A program made the translations under genes and the position numbers. Source: Bauldia litoralis (GTDB lineage Bacteria; Pseudomonadota; Alphaproteobacteria; Rhizobiales; Kaistiaceae). Taken from it: a stretch of DNA of 64,000 bases. The stretch spans positions 124,001 to 188,000 of the forward strand of contig NZ_FMXQ01000003.1 of the NCBI RefSeq assembly GCF_900104485.1, written 5' to 3'. The notes under the pieces are model-generated. The model saw only the letters and a list, made by a program, of their open reading frames with translations. It did not search any database and had not been told where the DNA came from. Positions 52,627 through 60,840 of the stretch are shown in pieces. Each line of letters opens with the position of its first letter. Position 1 is the stretch's first letter.

Positions 52627-54156
52627 ATGCCTGGCATCCCGTCGATTCCCGAGCGATTCAACCTCGCCCGCCACTGCCTCGCGCCATGGGCGCTGGAGAC
52701 GCCGGACAAGGTGGCGCTGACGGTGGTCGGCGACCTCGCCGGCGGCGCCGGGTCTGTCGAGCAATGGACCTATGCGGCGCTCGACCGCGAGGTGCGCAGC
52801 GTTGCCGCGGGTTTGCGGGCGGAGGGCCTGTCGCCCGGCGACCGGCTGCTGCTGCGCCTGCCCAACAACAGCGACTACGCGCTGCTCTTCTTCGGCGCGA
52901 TCGCCGCCGGCCTGGTGCCGATCCCGGTCTCGTCGATGCTGACCGGGGCCGATGTCGGCTTCCTGCTGGCCGACTCCGGCGCCGCCGGCATCGCGATGAG
53001 CGCCGACCTCGCCGTGCCGGTGGCTAACACCGGCGTCCATGTCTTCGACGAAGCGGCCATCGCCCGGCTGAAGGGCTTCGCGCCGAGCATCGGCTATGCC
53101 GACACGGCGGCCGAGGATCCCGCCTACATGATCTACACCTCCGGAACGAGCAGCCGGCCCAAGGGCGTCGTCCATGCCCAGCGGGTCGCGCTCGGCCGTA
53201 TCCCGATGCACCGCGACTGGCAGGCGATCGGCAGCGCCGACACGATGCTCCATGCCGGCGCCTTCAACTGGAGCTACACGCTGGGCGTCGGTCTGCTCGA
53301 TCCATGGTCGGTCGGCGCCGCCGCGGTTCTCTATAATGGCCCGAAGGACATCGCCGTCTGGCCAAGGCTGATCCGGATGACCGGGGCGACGCTGTTCGCG
53401 GCGGTACCCCTGCTCTACCGCCAGATGATCAAACATGCGGTGCTCGACAGGCAAGACTTCGCCACCATCCGCCATTGCCTGTGCGCCGGCGAGGCGATGC
53501 ATCCCTCGATCCTCGAGCAATGGCGCGCCGCCACCGGTCGGGAATTGTACGAGTCGCTCGGGATGAGCGAGTGCTCGACCTTCATCTCCAGCGGACCGCA
53601 GGTGCCGGTGCGGCCGGGCAGCGCCGGCAAGCCGCAGCAGACCCGCCGCATCGCCGTCCTGCCGGTCGACGCGGGCGACCAGCCGCTCGGCGCCGGCGAG
53701 ACGGGTCTGCTGGCGATCCACCGAGCCGATCCCGGCCTGATGCTCGGCTACTGGAACCGCCCGGACGAGACCGCCGCCACGACGCGCGGCGACTGGTTTG
53801 TCGGCGGCGATCTGGCGGCTTTCGATGACGACGGCTATGTCTGGTACCATGGACGGGCCGACGACATCATGAATGCGGGTGGATTCAGGGTCTCGCCGCT
53901 CGAGGTCGAGACGGCGCTGGCCGATTGCCCCGGCGTTGCCGAAGTGGCGGTCACCGAGCACCGGATCGACGACACCCTGTCGGTGATCGCCGCTTTCGTG
54001 GTGAGGCGCCCGGATCACGCGCTCGACGCCGACGCGGTGCTCACCCATGCCGGCAGCCGCCTCGCCGCCTACAAGCGACCACGGCAGGTGTTCTTCGTCG
54101 ACACGCTCCCCCGCAACGTCAACGGCAAGCTGCAACGCCGGGCGCTCAGCCAATGA
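52627..54156 (+). CDS. AMP-dependent acyl-CoA ligase
   Basis: A 509-residue ANL-family ligase. The ATP motif YTSGTSSRPKG is at 170-180; LYESLGMSECSTFISS is the A5 region and DDIMNAGGFRVSPLEVE the hinge. K501 in NVNGKLQRR is the likely catalytic lysine. It would turn a carboxylic acid into its CoA ester with ATP. Length and motifs are closest to benzoate/cinnamate-type or fatty-acid ligases, but the acid is unknown. It starts 3 bases after SDR (D) and overlaps the CoA-transferase gene. Confidence 0.9.
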   Translation: MPGIPSIPERFNLARHCLAPWALETPDKVALTVVGDLAGGAGSVEQWTYAALDREVRSVAAGLRAEGLSPGDRLLLRLPNNSDYALLFFGAIAAGLVPIPVSSMLTGADVGFLLADSGAAGIAMSADLAVPVANTGVHVFDEAAIARLKGFAPSIGYADTAAEDPAYMIYTSGTSSRPKGVVHAQRVALGRIPMHRDWQAIGSADTMLHAGAFNWSYTLGVGLLDPWSVGAAAVLYNGPKDIAVWPRLIRMTGATLFAAVPLLYRQMIKHAVLDRQDFATIRHCLCAGEAMHPSILEQWRAATGRELYESLGMSECSTFISSGPQVPVRPGSAGKPQQTRRIAVLPVDAGDQPLGAGETGLLAIHRADPGLMLGYWNRPDETAATTRGDWFVGGDLAAFDDDGYVWYHGRADDIMNAGGFRVSPLEVETALADCPGVAEVAVTEHRIDDTLSVIAAFVVRRPDHALDADAVLTHAGSRLAAYKRPRQVFFVDTLPRNVNGKLQRRALSQ

Positions 54157-55373
54157 CGGCGCTCCTCAAGGGCCTGCGCATCGTCGAGGCGGCGTCCTTC
54201 ATCGCCGCGCCCTCCTGCGGGTTGCATTGCGCCCAGCTCGGGGCCGAGGTGATCCGCATCGACGCGATCGGCGGCGGGCCCGACCGCAACCGCTGGCCAC
54301 AGGCGGCGGACGGCGAAAGCCTCTACTGGCAGGGCCTGAACAAGGGCAAGAAGTCCGTGGCGATCGATCTTCGCCAGCCGGAAGGCCGGGAACTGGCGCA
54401 ACGCCTTGCGACCGCGCCGGGCGAGAGTGCCGGGCTCTTCGTCACCAACTTCCCGCCGGACGGTTTCCTCTCGCATGACAGGCTCGCGGCGCTGCGTCCC
54501 GACATCGTCACCCTGCGGATCATGGGCTGGCGCGACGGCACCGCGGCGGTCGACTACACGGTCAATGCCGCGATGGGCATCCCGCTGATGACCGGGCCGG
54601 CGGACCTGCCCGCCGACGAGCCGGTCAACAGCGTGTTGCCGACCTGGGACCTGATGGCCGGCGCATACGGCGCTTTCTCCCTGCTCGCCGCCCATCATGC
54701 GCGCCGGGAAACCGGGATCGGGCGCGAAATCCGCCTGCCGCTCGGCGACCTAGCCGCAACGACGCTGGGGCATCTCGGCCAGCTCGCCGAGGTGCTGCTG
54801 TCCGGCGTCGACCGGCCCCGCCAGGGCAATGACCTGTTCGGCGCCTTCGGCCGCGATTTCGCCACCGCCGACGGCCGGCGGCTGATGATCGTCGCGATCA
54901 CCACCCGGCAATGGCGCGACCTTGTGACGACGCTTGGTCTCACCGAGGAGATCGCCGCGCTGGAACGCTCTCTCGGCACCTCATTCGCCAGCGACGAGGG
55001 CGAGCGCTACCGCCACCGCGAAGCACTTTATCCCCTGTTCGAGGCCGCCATCGGCGCTCGCAGCGAAGCCGACCTCACCGCGCTATTCGAAGGAACAGGC
55101 GTCTGCTGGGCGCCCTATCGCAGCGTCCACGAAGCAGCAACCGCCACCGATCGTTTCGCCGTCCAAACCGACGCCATGCCGACCGTCGCCCATCCCGGCG
55201 GCCACGCCTATCCGACCCCCGGCGCGGCCGCGAGCTTCCCGGGCGCGGACCCGCAACCAACCGGAACAGCACCGCGTTTCGGCGGCGATACGGAGGCTGT
55301 TCTCGCTGACGTCCTCGGTCTCGGCGAAGGCGAAATCGGACTGCTCAACGATACCGGCATCATCGCCCTCTGA
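54153..55373 (+). CDS. Class III CoA-transferase (CaiB/BaiF family)
   Basis: A 406-residue interlocked-dimer CoA-transferase. It starts LLKGLRIVEAASFIAAPSCG, has LGAEVIRIDAIGGGPDRNRW and NKGKKSVAIDLRQPEG, and the usual catalytic Asp region LPTWDLMAGAYGAFSLLAA. Members move CoA between carboxylic acids; some act as racemases. The ATG overlaps the ligase stop. With the ligase it gives two ways to make the CoA ester. It is the last gene of the operon. Confidence 0.9.
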   Translation: MTALLKGLRIVEAASFIAAPSCGLHCAQLGAEVIRIDAIGGGPDRNRWPQAADGESLYWQGLNKGKKSVAIDLRQPEGRELAQRLATAPGESAGLFVTNFPPDGFLSHDRLAALRPDIVTLRIMGWRDGTAAVDYTVNAAMGIPLMTGPADLPADEPVNSVLPTWDLMAGAYGAFSLLAAHHARRETGIGREIRLPLGDLAATTLGHLGQLAEVLLSGVDRPRQGNDLFGAFGRDFATADGRRLMIVAITTRQWRDLVTTLGLTEEIAALERSLGTSFASDEGERYRHREALYPLFEAAIGARSEADLTALFEGTGVCWAPYRSVHEAATATDRFAVQTDAMPTVAHPGGHAYPTPGAAASFPGADPQPTGTAPRFGGDTEAVLADVLGLGEGEIGLLNDTGIIAL

Positions 55374-55401
55374 CTTCCTTGCCGCACACCCCTTCATTCG
55401 G

Positions 55402-55430
55402 TTGACATGGCTGCGGCCCGGTCCTAGCCC
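55402..55430 (+). promoter_or_regulatory. Promoter candidate for the cupin-PfkB operon
   Basis: TTGACA (55402-55407) and, 17 bases on, TAGCCC (55425-55430). The -35 box is perfect; the -10 is weak, as is common in alphaproteobacteria. It lies 29 bases upstream of the cupin ATG. No LacI-type site was found here. Confidence 0.5.
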
Positions 55431-55458
55431 ATAGCCAAACAACAAGAGAGGATTCCCC

Positions 55459-56022
55459 ATGCTGTTCCCGGAAGGTGTCGCCATCGACGGCATCAGTGGC
55501 GAAGTTACCCCGTCGACTGACCGCTACACCAAGAAACTCAGCGAACTCAGCGGCCTGTTCCATGATGCGGCAGCCTTCGACAAGGTCGTCGCCGAAGGGG
55601 GCGATCCGATCGCCTATGAGGTCGTCGACTACCGCAAGCAGGAATGCGACATCTGCTTCGGCACGACGATCATGATGCCCGGCCAGGTCGGCGGCGAGTA
55701 TTTCATGACCCGCGGCCATTTCCACGAGCGCAAGGATTGCGGCGAGGGCTACTACACCCAGTCCGGCGAGGGCCTGCTCCTGCTCGAATCCCGCGAGGGC
55801 GAGGTCCGTACCGTCGAGATGAAGCCCGGCATCTGCGCCTTCATCCCGCCCGAGTGGGCCCATCGCAGCATCAATACCGGCTCCGAGAAGCTGGTCTTCG
55901 TCTGGTTCTGCGCCACCGACGCCGGCCACGATTACGGCACGATCCGCGAGCGCGGCATGCGCAAGCTGGTCGTCGAGCGCGACGGTCGCCCGGCGATCAT
56001 CGACAACCCGAACTTCGCGTGA
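55459..56022 (+). CDS. Cupin-type glucose-6-phosphate isomerase
   Basis: A 187-residue single-domain cupin. The metal-binding set is visible in TRGHFHERKDCGEGYYTQSGEG and later PPEWAHRSINTG. This is the pattern of archaeal-type phosphoglucose isomerase (pfam GPI), unrelated to the usual bacterial enzyme. It would interconvert glucose-6-phosphate and fructose-6-phosphate or act on a related sugar phosphate. An AGAGAGGA site precedes the ATG. It opens a five-gene operon. Confidence 0.85.
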   Translation: MLFPEGVAIDGISGEVTPSTDRYTKKLSELSGLFHDAAAFDKVVAEGGDPIAYEVVDYRKQECDICFGTTIMMPGQVGGEYFMTRGHFHERKDCGEGYYTQSGEGLLLLESREGEVRTVEMKPGICAFIPPEWAHRSINTGSEKLVFVWFCATDAGHDYGTIRERGMRKLVVERDGRPAIIDNPNFA

Positions 56023-56080
56023 CGCCGGCGAGGCCGACGCGCCTGTCTGAACGCGTTGGCCTCCCGAACCTGTCCTGTCC

Positions 56081-57064
56081 ATGAGCAACGACGGCATCTC
56101 ATCGCGTTTCGACGTGACGGCGCTGGGCGAGCTGGTGATCGACATGATCCCGGCCGGCCGATCCGGCGCCGACGCGCTTTACGCTGCGCGGCCCGGCGGG
56201 GCCCCCGGCAACGTTGCGGCGGGCATCGCCCGGCTCGGGCTGCGCGCCGCGATGGTCAGCCGGGTCGGGCCGGGGCATCTTGGCAACGTGCTGATCGAAA
56301 CCCTCAAGGGTGCCGGCGTCGAGACCCGTGCGATCAGTCGCGCCGAGGTCGACACCACGGCGCTCGCCGTCGTTTCGCTGGACTCCCGCGGCGACCGCGA
56401 TTTCGCCCTCTACCGCGAAGGCTGCGCCGACTCCCGCATGGCGGCCGACGTGATCGACCGCGACCTCATCCGCACCTCGCGGGTCCTGCATGTCGGCTCG
56501 CTGACCCTCGGCACCCCGGTTTCGGCCGAGGCGCAGCGGCAGGCAATTGCGGTGGCGCGCGACGCCGGCGCCCTGATCTCCGCCGACCCCAATCTCCGCC
56601 CGGCGGTCTGGCACGATCCGAACGCTATGCTGGCAACAGGCCGCGAGGCCGTCGCCTCCGCCGATATCGTCAAGATCAGCGACGAGGAGCTTTTCGCCTT
56701 GTCGGGGCTGGATGAGCCCGGCGATGCGGTGCGGGCCCTGTGGCATCCGCGCCTCAAGGTCATGGCGGTCACCCGCGGCGCCGACGGCGCCGAGCTCTTC
56801 ACGCCGGATTTCACCGTGGCGGTCCCGGGATTCGTTGTCGGCGTGGTCGATACCGTCGGCTGCGGCGACGCCTTCATGGCGAGCCTGATCGCCGGCCTGC
56901 TCGCCACCGACCTGAGCCGCCTCGATGCGCCGTCCCTCGCCGCCATCGGCCGCCGGGCCTGTGCTGCTGGCGCGGTCATGGCCACCATTTCAGGCGCGAT
57001 GGGCGCCATGCCGGAACGCGCGGCCATCGACGCCCTGCTCGCCAACACCCCGGAGACACCATGA
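56081..57064 (+). CDS. PfkB-family carbohydrate kinase
   Basis: A 327-residue ribokinase-fold sugar kinase. The N-terminal signature is GGAPGNVAAGIARLG (39-53). The ATP/catalytic motif is DTVGCGDAF at 257-265, with D263 the base; the family usually has G-A-G-D, so Cys replaces Ala here. Candidate substrates include 2-keto-3-deoxygluconate, fructose and other hexoses. A four-base overlap with the next gene shows coupling. Confidence 0.88.
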   Translation: MSNDGISSRFDVTALGELVIDMIPAGRSGADALYAARPGGAPGNVAAGIARLGLRAAMVSRVGPGHLGNVLIETLKGAGVETRAISRAEVDTTALAVVSLDSRGDRDFALYREGCADSRMAADVIDRDLIRTSRVLHVGSLTLGTPVSAEAQRQAIAVARDAGALISADPNLRPAVWHDPNAMLATGREAVASADIVKISDEELFALSGLDEPGDAVRALWHPRLKVMAVTRGADGAELFTPDFTVAVPGFVVGVVDTVGCGDAFMASLIAGLLATDLSRLDAPSLAAIGRRACAAGAVMATISGAMGAMPERAAIDALLANTPETP

Positions 57065-58131
57065 CGGATACACGACGGCTGCGCATCGGCGTTCTCGGCG
57101 CCGGGCAGATCGCCCAGGCGGCGCATTTCGAATCCTGCGTCAAGGCGCACAATGCCGAGCTCTTCGCGATCTGCGACGTCGCCGAGGACCTGCTCGGCCG
57201 CATGGCGGTGATGCACCAGCCGCGCCGGACCTTCACCGACTACGACGCGATGCTGGCCGACCCCGAGGTCGAGGCGGTGATCGTCGCCACCTCCGATCCC
57301 TTCCATGTCGAGGCATCGCTGAAGGCGCTGGCCGCCGGCAAGCATGTGCTGTGCGAAAAGCCGATGGCGATGTCTGTCGAGGAGGCCGAGCGCCTGCGCG
57401 ACGCCGTGGCGGCCACCGACCTGGTGCTCCATGTCGGCCACATGAAGCGCTATGACGGCGGCATCGAAGCGGCCAAGGATTTCGTCGACGAGGAGATCGG
57501 CGACATCATCGCCCTCAAGGCGTGGTACTGCGATTCGACCCACCGCTACACGATGACCGACGCCGTCCAGCCGACCATCGTCACCAGCGCCGGCTCACGC
57601 AAACCGTCGGGCGACCCGAAGGCCGACCGCCAGCGCTACCTGATGCTGGCCCATGGCAGCCACCTCGTCGACACCGCCCGGTATCTGGTCGGCGACATCG
57701 CGACGGTCCACGCCCATTACAGCGAACGGTCCGGCATCCGCTGCTGGTTCGTCGATGTCGGCTTTGCCAACGGCGCCCTCGGCCACCTCGACCTGACCGT
57801 CGCCGTCCGCATGGACTGGCACGAAGGCTTCCAGCTCTACGGCGAGAATGGCAGCGTCGTCGCCAAGACCTTCAACCCCTGGTACTACAAGGCGAGCGAG
57901 GTCGATATCTTCCGCGAACGCGACGCGACTTCCTATCGGCCGCTCGCCGCCGACGGCCATTTCTATCGCCGCCAGGTCGAGGGCTTCGCCGACGCGGTGC
58001 TGACCGGCGCACTCGCGCGCGGCGCCACTGCCGAAGACGGCGTGGCCTCGGTCCGCGCCATGGTCGCCATTGCCCAGTCGGTCCGCGAGAAGCGCGCGGT
58101 GACGCTCGCCGAAGCCGCGGGCGCCGTCTGA
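57061..58131 (+). CDS. Gfo/Idh/MocA-family oxidoreductase
   Basis: A 356-residue NAD(P)-dependent sugar or inositol dehydrogenase. The Rossmann start is RIGVLGAGQIAQAAH and EKP occurs in LCEKPMAMSVEEAE. GHMKRYDGG and LMLAHGSHLVDTARYL lie in the C-terminal alpha/beta domain; the second supplies the catalytic His and Asp. Such enzymes often oxidise a ring carbon before a TIM-barrel partner acts, and the next gene encodes one. It overlaps both neighbours. Confidence 0.88.
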   Translation: MTDTRRLRIGVLGAGQIAQAAHFESCVKAHNAELFAICDVAEDLLGRMAVMHQPRRTFTDYDAMLADPEVEAVIVATSDPFHVEASLKALAAGKHVLCEKPMAMSVEEAERLRDAVAATDLVLHVGHMKRYDGGIEAAKDFVDEEIGDIIALKAWYCDSTHRYTMTDAVQPTIVTSAGSRKPSGDPKADRQRYLMLAHGSHLVDTARYLVGDIATVHAHYSERSGIRCWFVDVGFANGALGHLDLTVAVRMDWHEGFQLYGENGSVVAKTFNPWYYKASEVDIFRERDATSYRPLAADGHFYRRQVEGFADAVLTGALARGATAEDGVASVRAMVAIAQSVREKRAVTLAEAAGAV

Positions 58132-58967
58132 TGCAAATCGGGATCTTCGCCAAGACCTTTCCCGGCGCCGATCCGAGCGAGGTACTGAAAGCGGTCGCCG
58201 GCGCCGGCTTTGCGGCGACCCAGTACAACATGGCCTGCTCCGGCCTGCCGTCCCTGCCCGACGCGATCGACAGCGGAACGGCCGAGGCCGTGCGGTCCGC
58301 CGCCGTGAGCTCCGGTGTCGCCATCGCGGCGCTGTCCGGCACCTTCAACATAATCCACCCCGACCCGGCCATCCGCGCGGACGGCATCCGCCGCCTCGGC
58401 GTCCTGGCGCCGGCGGCCCGCATCATGGGGACGCGACTGGTGACGCTCTGCACCGGTTCCCGCGATCCGGACGACCAGTGGCGGGCCCACCCGGACAACG
58501 ATACGCCCGAGGCGTGGCGCGATCTCCTCGCCAGCATGGAGGCGGCGCTGGTGGTTGCGGACGCGCACGACATCGACCTCGGCATCGAGCCCGAACTCGC
58601 CAACGTCGTTTCCTCGGCAGACCGCGCCCGCCGGCTGATCGACGAAATCGGCAGCGAGCGCATCAAAATCGTCTTCGACGCCGCCAACCTGTTCGAGCGC
58701 GCGGCGCCGGCCGAGCAGCGCGACACGGTCTCGCGAGCCCTCGACCGCCTCGCCGACCGCATCGTCATCGCCCATGCCAAGGATCGCAACGCGGCCGGCG
58801 GTTTCGCCGTTGCCGGGCAGGGCGTCCTCGACTATCGGCACTACGTCTCGGAACTGCGCCGGGTCGGCTTCGACGGCGCGCTGATCGCCCACGGACTGGT
58901 GGCTGGCGACGCCCCGGGCGTCGCCGCGTTCCTCGACCAAACGCTTGAGGCGGGCGAGCCGCAATGA
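58131..58967 (+). CDS. Sugar phosphate isomerase/epimerase-family TIM barrel
   Basis: A 278-residue AP endonuclease 2-like barrel. Blocks are MQIGIFAKTFPGADPSEVL at the start, GTRLVTLCTGSRDPDDQW, DIDLGIEPELANVV, IKIVFDAANLF and IVIAHAKDR, with the metal-site Glu and Asp in the last three. Relatives include xylose isomerase-like epimerases and the C-glycoside or 3-keto-sugar lyases paired with Gfo/Idh/MocA enzymes. The start overlaps the previous stop (TGATG). Confidence 0.85.
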   Translation: MQIGIFAKTFPGADPSEVLKAVAGAGFAATQYNMACSGLPSLPDAIDSGTAEAVRSAAVSSGVAIAALSGTFNIIHPDPAIRADGIRRLGVLAPAARIMGTRLVTLCTGSRDPDDQWRAHPDNDTPEAWRDLLASMEAALVVADAHDIDLGIEPELANVVSSADRARRLIDEIGSERIKIVFDAANLFERAAPAEQRDTVSRALDRLADRIVIAHAKDRNAAGGFAVAGQGVLDYRHYVSELRRVGFDGALIAHGLVAGDAPGVAAFLDQTLEAGEPQ

Positions 58968-59773
58968 CCTTCCACACCTTCGATCGCGGCGAGCTGGCGC
59001 TCCGCTACGCCGATATCGGCAACGGACCGGCGGTCGTGTTCCAGCACGGCCTCGGCGGTGACGCGGCGCAGGTGGCGGAGGTGTTTCCGGATGCCCCGCC
59101 GACGCGGCGCGTCACCCTCGAATGCCGCGCCCAGGGCCTGTCGGAGCCCGGCTCATATGACGCCCTGTCGATCGCGACCTTCGCCGACGATGTCGCGACG
59201 CTTGCCGAGCACCTGGCGGTCGGCCCGGCGGTCTTCGGCGGAATCTCGATGGGCGCCGCCATTTCGATGCGGCTGGCCGTCAAGCGGCCCGACCTCGTCT
59301 GCGCGCTCGTCCTGGCCCGCCCGGCCTGGCTGTTCGCTCCCGCGCCGGATAACATGAAACCCTTCGGCGAGATCGCAGGCCTGCTCGCCGCGCACGATCC
59401 GCGCGACGCCCGCGCCGCCTTCGACCGGTCCGAGACGGCGGCCCGCGCGGCGCGCGAAGCGCCCGACAACCTCGCCTCGCTCGGCGGCTTCTTCGATCGC
59501 GCCAACCCGGCGACGACCGTCGCGCTGCTGTCCGCGATCTCGCGCGATGGCCCCGGCGTCAGCGAGGCGGAGGTCCGCGCCCTCGCGGTTCCGACCCTGG
59601 TCATCGGCACGGCGGAGGACATCGTGCATCCGCTCGACTATGCGCAAACGCTGGCCGGAACGATCCCCGGCGCGACACTGGTGCAGATCCCGTCAAAGTC
59701 GATCGACCGGACGGGCCACATCGTCGCGTTCAAGGCGGCGGTCGGCGATTTCCTGCGCGGTCTCGACGGCTAG
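58964..59773 (+). CDS. Alpha/beta hydrolase
   Basis: A 269-residue hydrolase. The nucleophile elbow is GGISMG at 92-97 (Ser95). HGLGG near residue 29 forms the oxyanion hole. An Asp in VIGTAEDIVHP and the His in RTGHIVAF complete the triad. It might cleave a lactone or ester of the sugar product. It overlaps the barrel gene by four bases and ends only 3 bases from the convergent ATPase gene. Confidence 0.86.
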   Translation: MTFHTFDRGELALRYADIGNGPAVVFQHGLGGDAAQVAEVFPDAPPTRRVTLECRAQGLSEPGSYDALSIATFADDVATLAEHLAVGPAVFGGISMGAAISMRLAVKRPDLVCALVLARPAWLFAPAPDNMKPFGEIAGLLAAHDPRDARAAFDRSETAARAAREAPDNLASLGGFFDRANPATTVALLSAISRDGPGVSEAEVRALAVPTLVIGTAEDIVHPLDYAQTLAGTIPGATLVQIPSKSIDRTGHIVAFKAAVGDFLRGLDG

Positions 59774-59776
59774 GCG

Positions 59777-60835
59777 TCAGCCACCCTTGGCGATCTTCTC
59801 GCCGCTGTCGGCGTCGAACAGGCAGATCTTCTCTTCGTCGATGCTCAGCGCCACCGGGGCATTCGGCGGCATGTCGAAGTTCTTGTCCATCTTCACGACG
59901 ATCTGCGACTTGCCCATCTGGCAGGTGACGATGGTTTCGTTGCCGGTCAGTTCGCAGGCGTAGATCTTCGCCCGGATATCGCTTGTCGCCGGATCGACGA
60001 CCCGCGCATCCTCGGGGCGGAAGCCGAAGACCACCTTGTCGCGCGGCGCATAACCGGCGAGTGCGACCTTGCCTTCAGGGCCGACGAAAGCGCCGTCGGC
60101 GATCGATCCGGTCAGCGTGTTCATCGGCGGCGAGCCGATGAAGCCGGCGACGAAGAGGTTGGCCGGGTTGTCGTAGATCTCGCGCGGCGTCGCGATCTGC
60201 TGGACGACGCCCTTGTTCATCACCGCGACGCGATGGGCGAGCGTCATCGCCTCGATCTGGTCATGGGTGACGTAGATCGTCGTGGTGTTGAGCTCGCTCT
60301 GCAGGTGCTTGAGCTCGGCGCGCATGAAGCTGCGCAGCTTGGCGTCGAGATTGGACAGCGGCTCGTCCATCAGGAAGACGCTGGGTCGCCGGACGATGGC
60401 GCGGGCAAGGGCGACACGCTGGCGCTGACCGCCGGACAACTGGCGCGGAAAGCGGTCGAGATAATCCTCGAGATGAACCTTCTCGGCGGCCTCGCGGATC
60501 TGGGTTGCCTGCTCGGCCTTCGGCACCTTGCGGAGCTTCAGGGGGTAGCCGATGTTGGCCGCGACCGTCATGTGCGGATAGAGCGCATAGGACTGGAAGA
60601 CCATCGCCACGTCGCGATATTTCGGCAGCACCTGGGTGACGTCGCGTTCGCCGATCGAGATCTTGCCGGAGGTCACGCTCTCGAGGCCGGCGACCATGCG
60701 CAGCGCCGTCGTCTTGCCGCATCCCGAAGGGCCGAGCAGGACGAGGAACTCCCCCTCGGAAATCTCCAGGTCGAGACCCTTGACCACTTCGACATTGCCG
60801 AAGGACTTGTAGATGTCGGAAAGCGTGACGCGCAT
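59777..60835 (-). CDS. Sugar ABC transporter ATPase, MalK/UgpC type
   Basis: A 352-residue subunit. Walker A is LLGPSGCGKTT, signature LSGGQRQRVALARA, Walker B VFLMDEPLSNLD, and a C-terminal TOBE-type regulatory domain follows from about 240. The ATG at 60835 is chosen as the fold starts there (MRVTLSDIYKSFG). It is the last gene of a four-gene importer on this strand. Such subunits can serve several importers. Confidence 0.92.
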   Translation of the reverse strand: MRVTLSDIYKSFGNVEVVKGLDLEISEGEFLVLLGPSGCGKTTALRMVAGLESVTSGKISIGERDVTQVLPKYRDVAMVFQSYALYPHMTVAANIGYPLKLRKVPKAEQATQIREAAEKVHLEDYLDRFPRQLSGGQRQRVALARAIVRRPSVFLMDEPLSNLDAKLRSFMRAELKHLQSELNTTTIYVTHDQIEAMTLAHRVAVMNKGVVQQIATPREIYDNPANLFVAGFIGSPPMNTLTGSIADGAFVGPEGKVALAGYAPRDKVVFGFRPEDARVVDPATSDIRAKIYACELTGNETIVTCQMGKSQIVVKMDKNFDMPPNAPVALSIDEEKICLFDADSGEKIAKGG

Positions 60836-60840
60836 ACGAT

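Noticed and set aside
52111-54153. 680-codon minus-strand frame opposite SDR (D) and the CoA ligase
   Set aside because: Antisense shadow with low-complexity Arg/Ala/Gly content; the plus-strand genes have intact catalytic motifs.
49337-55373. Natural-product gene cluster
   Set aside because: A single ligase with no carrier protein or condensation domain; the SDR, EthD and CoA-transferase set fits catabolism better.
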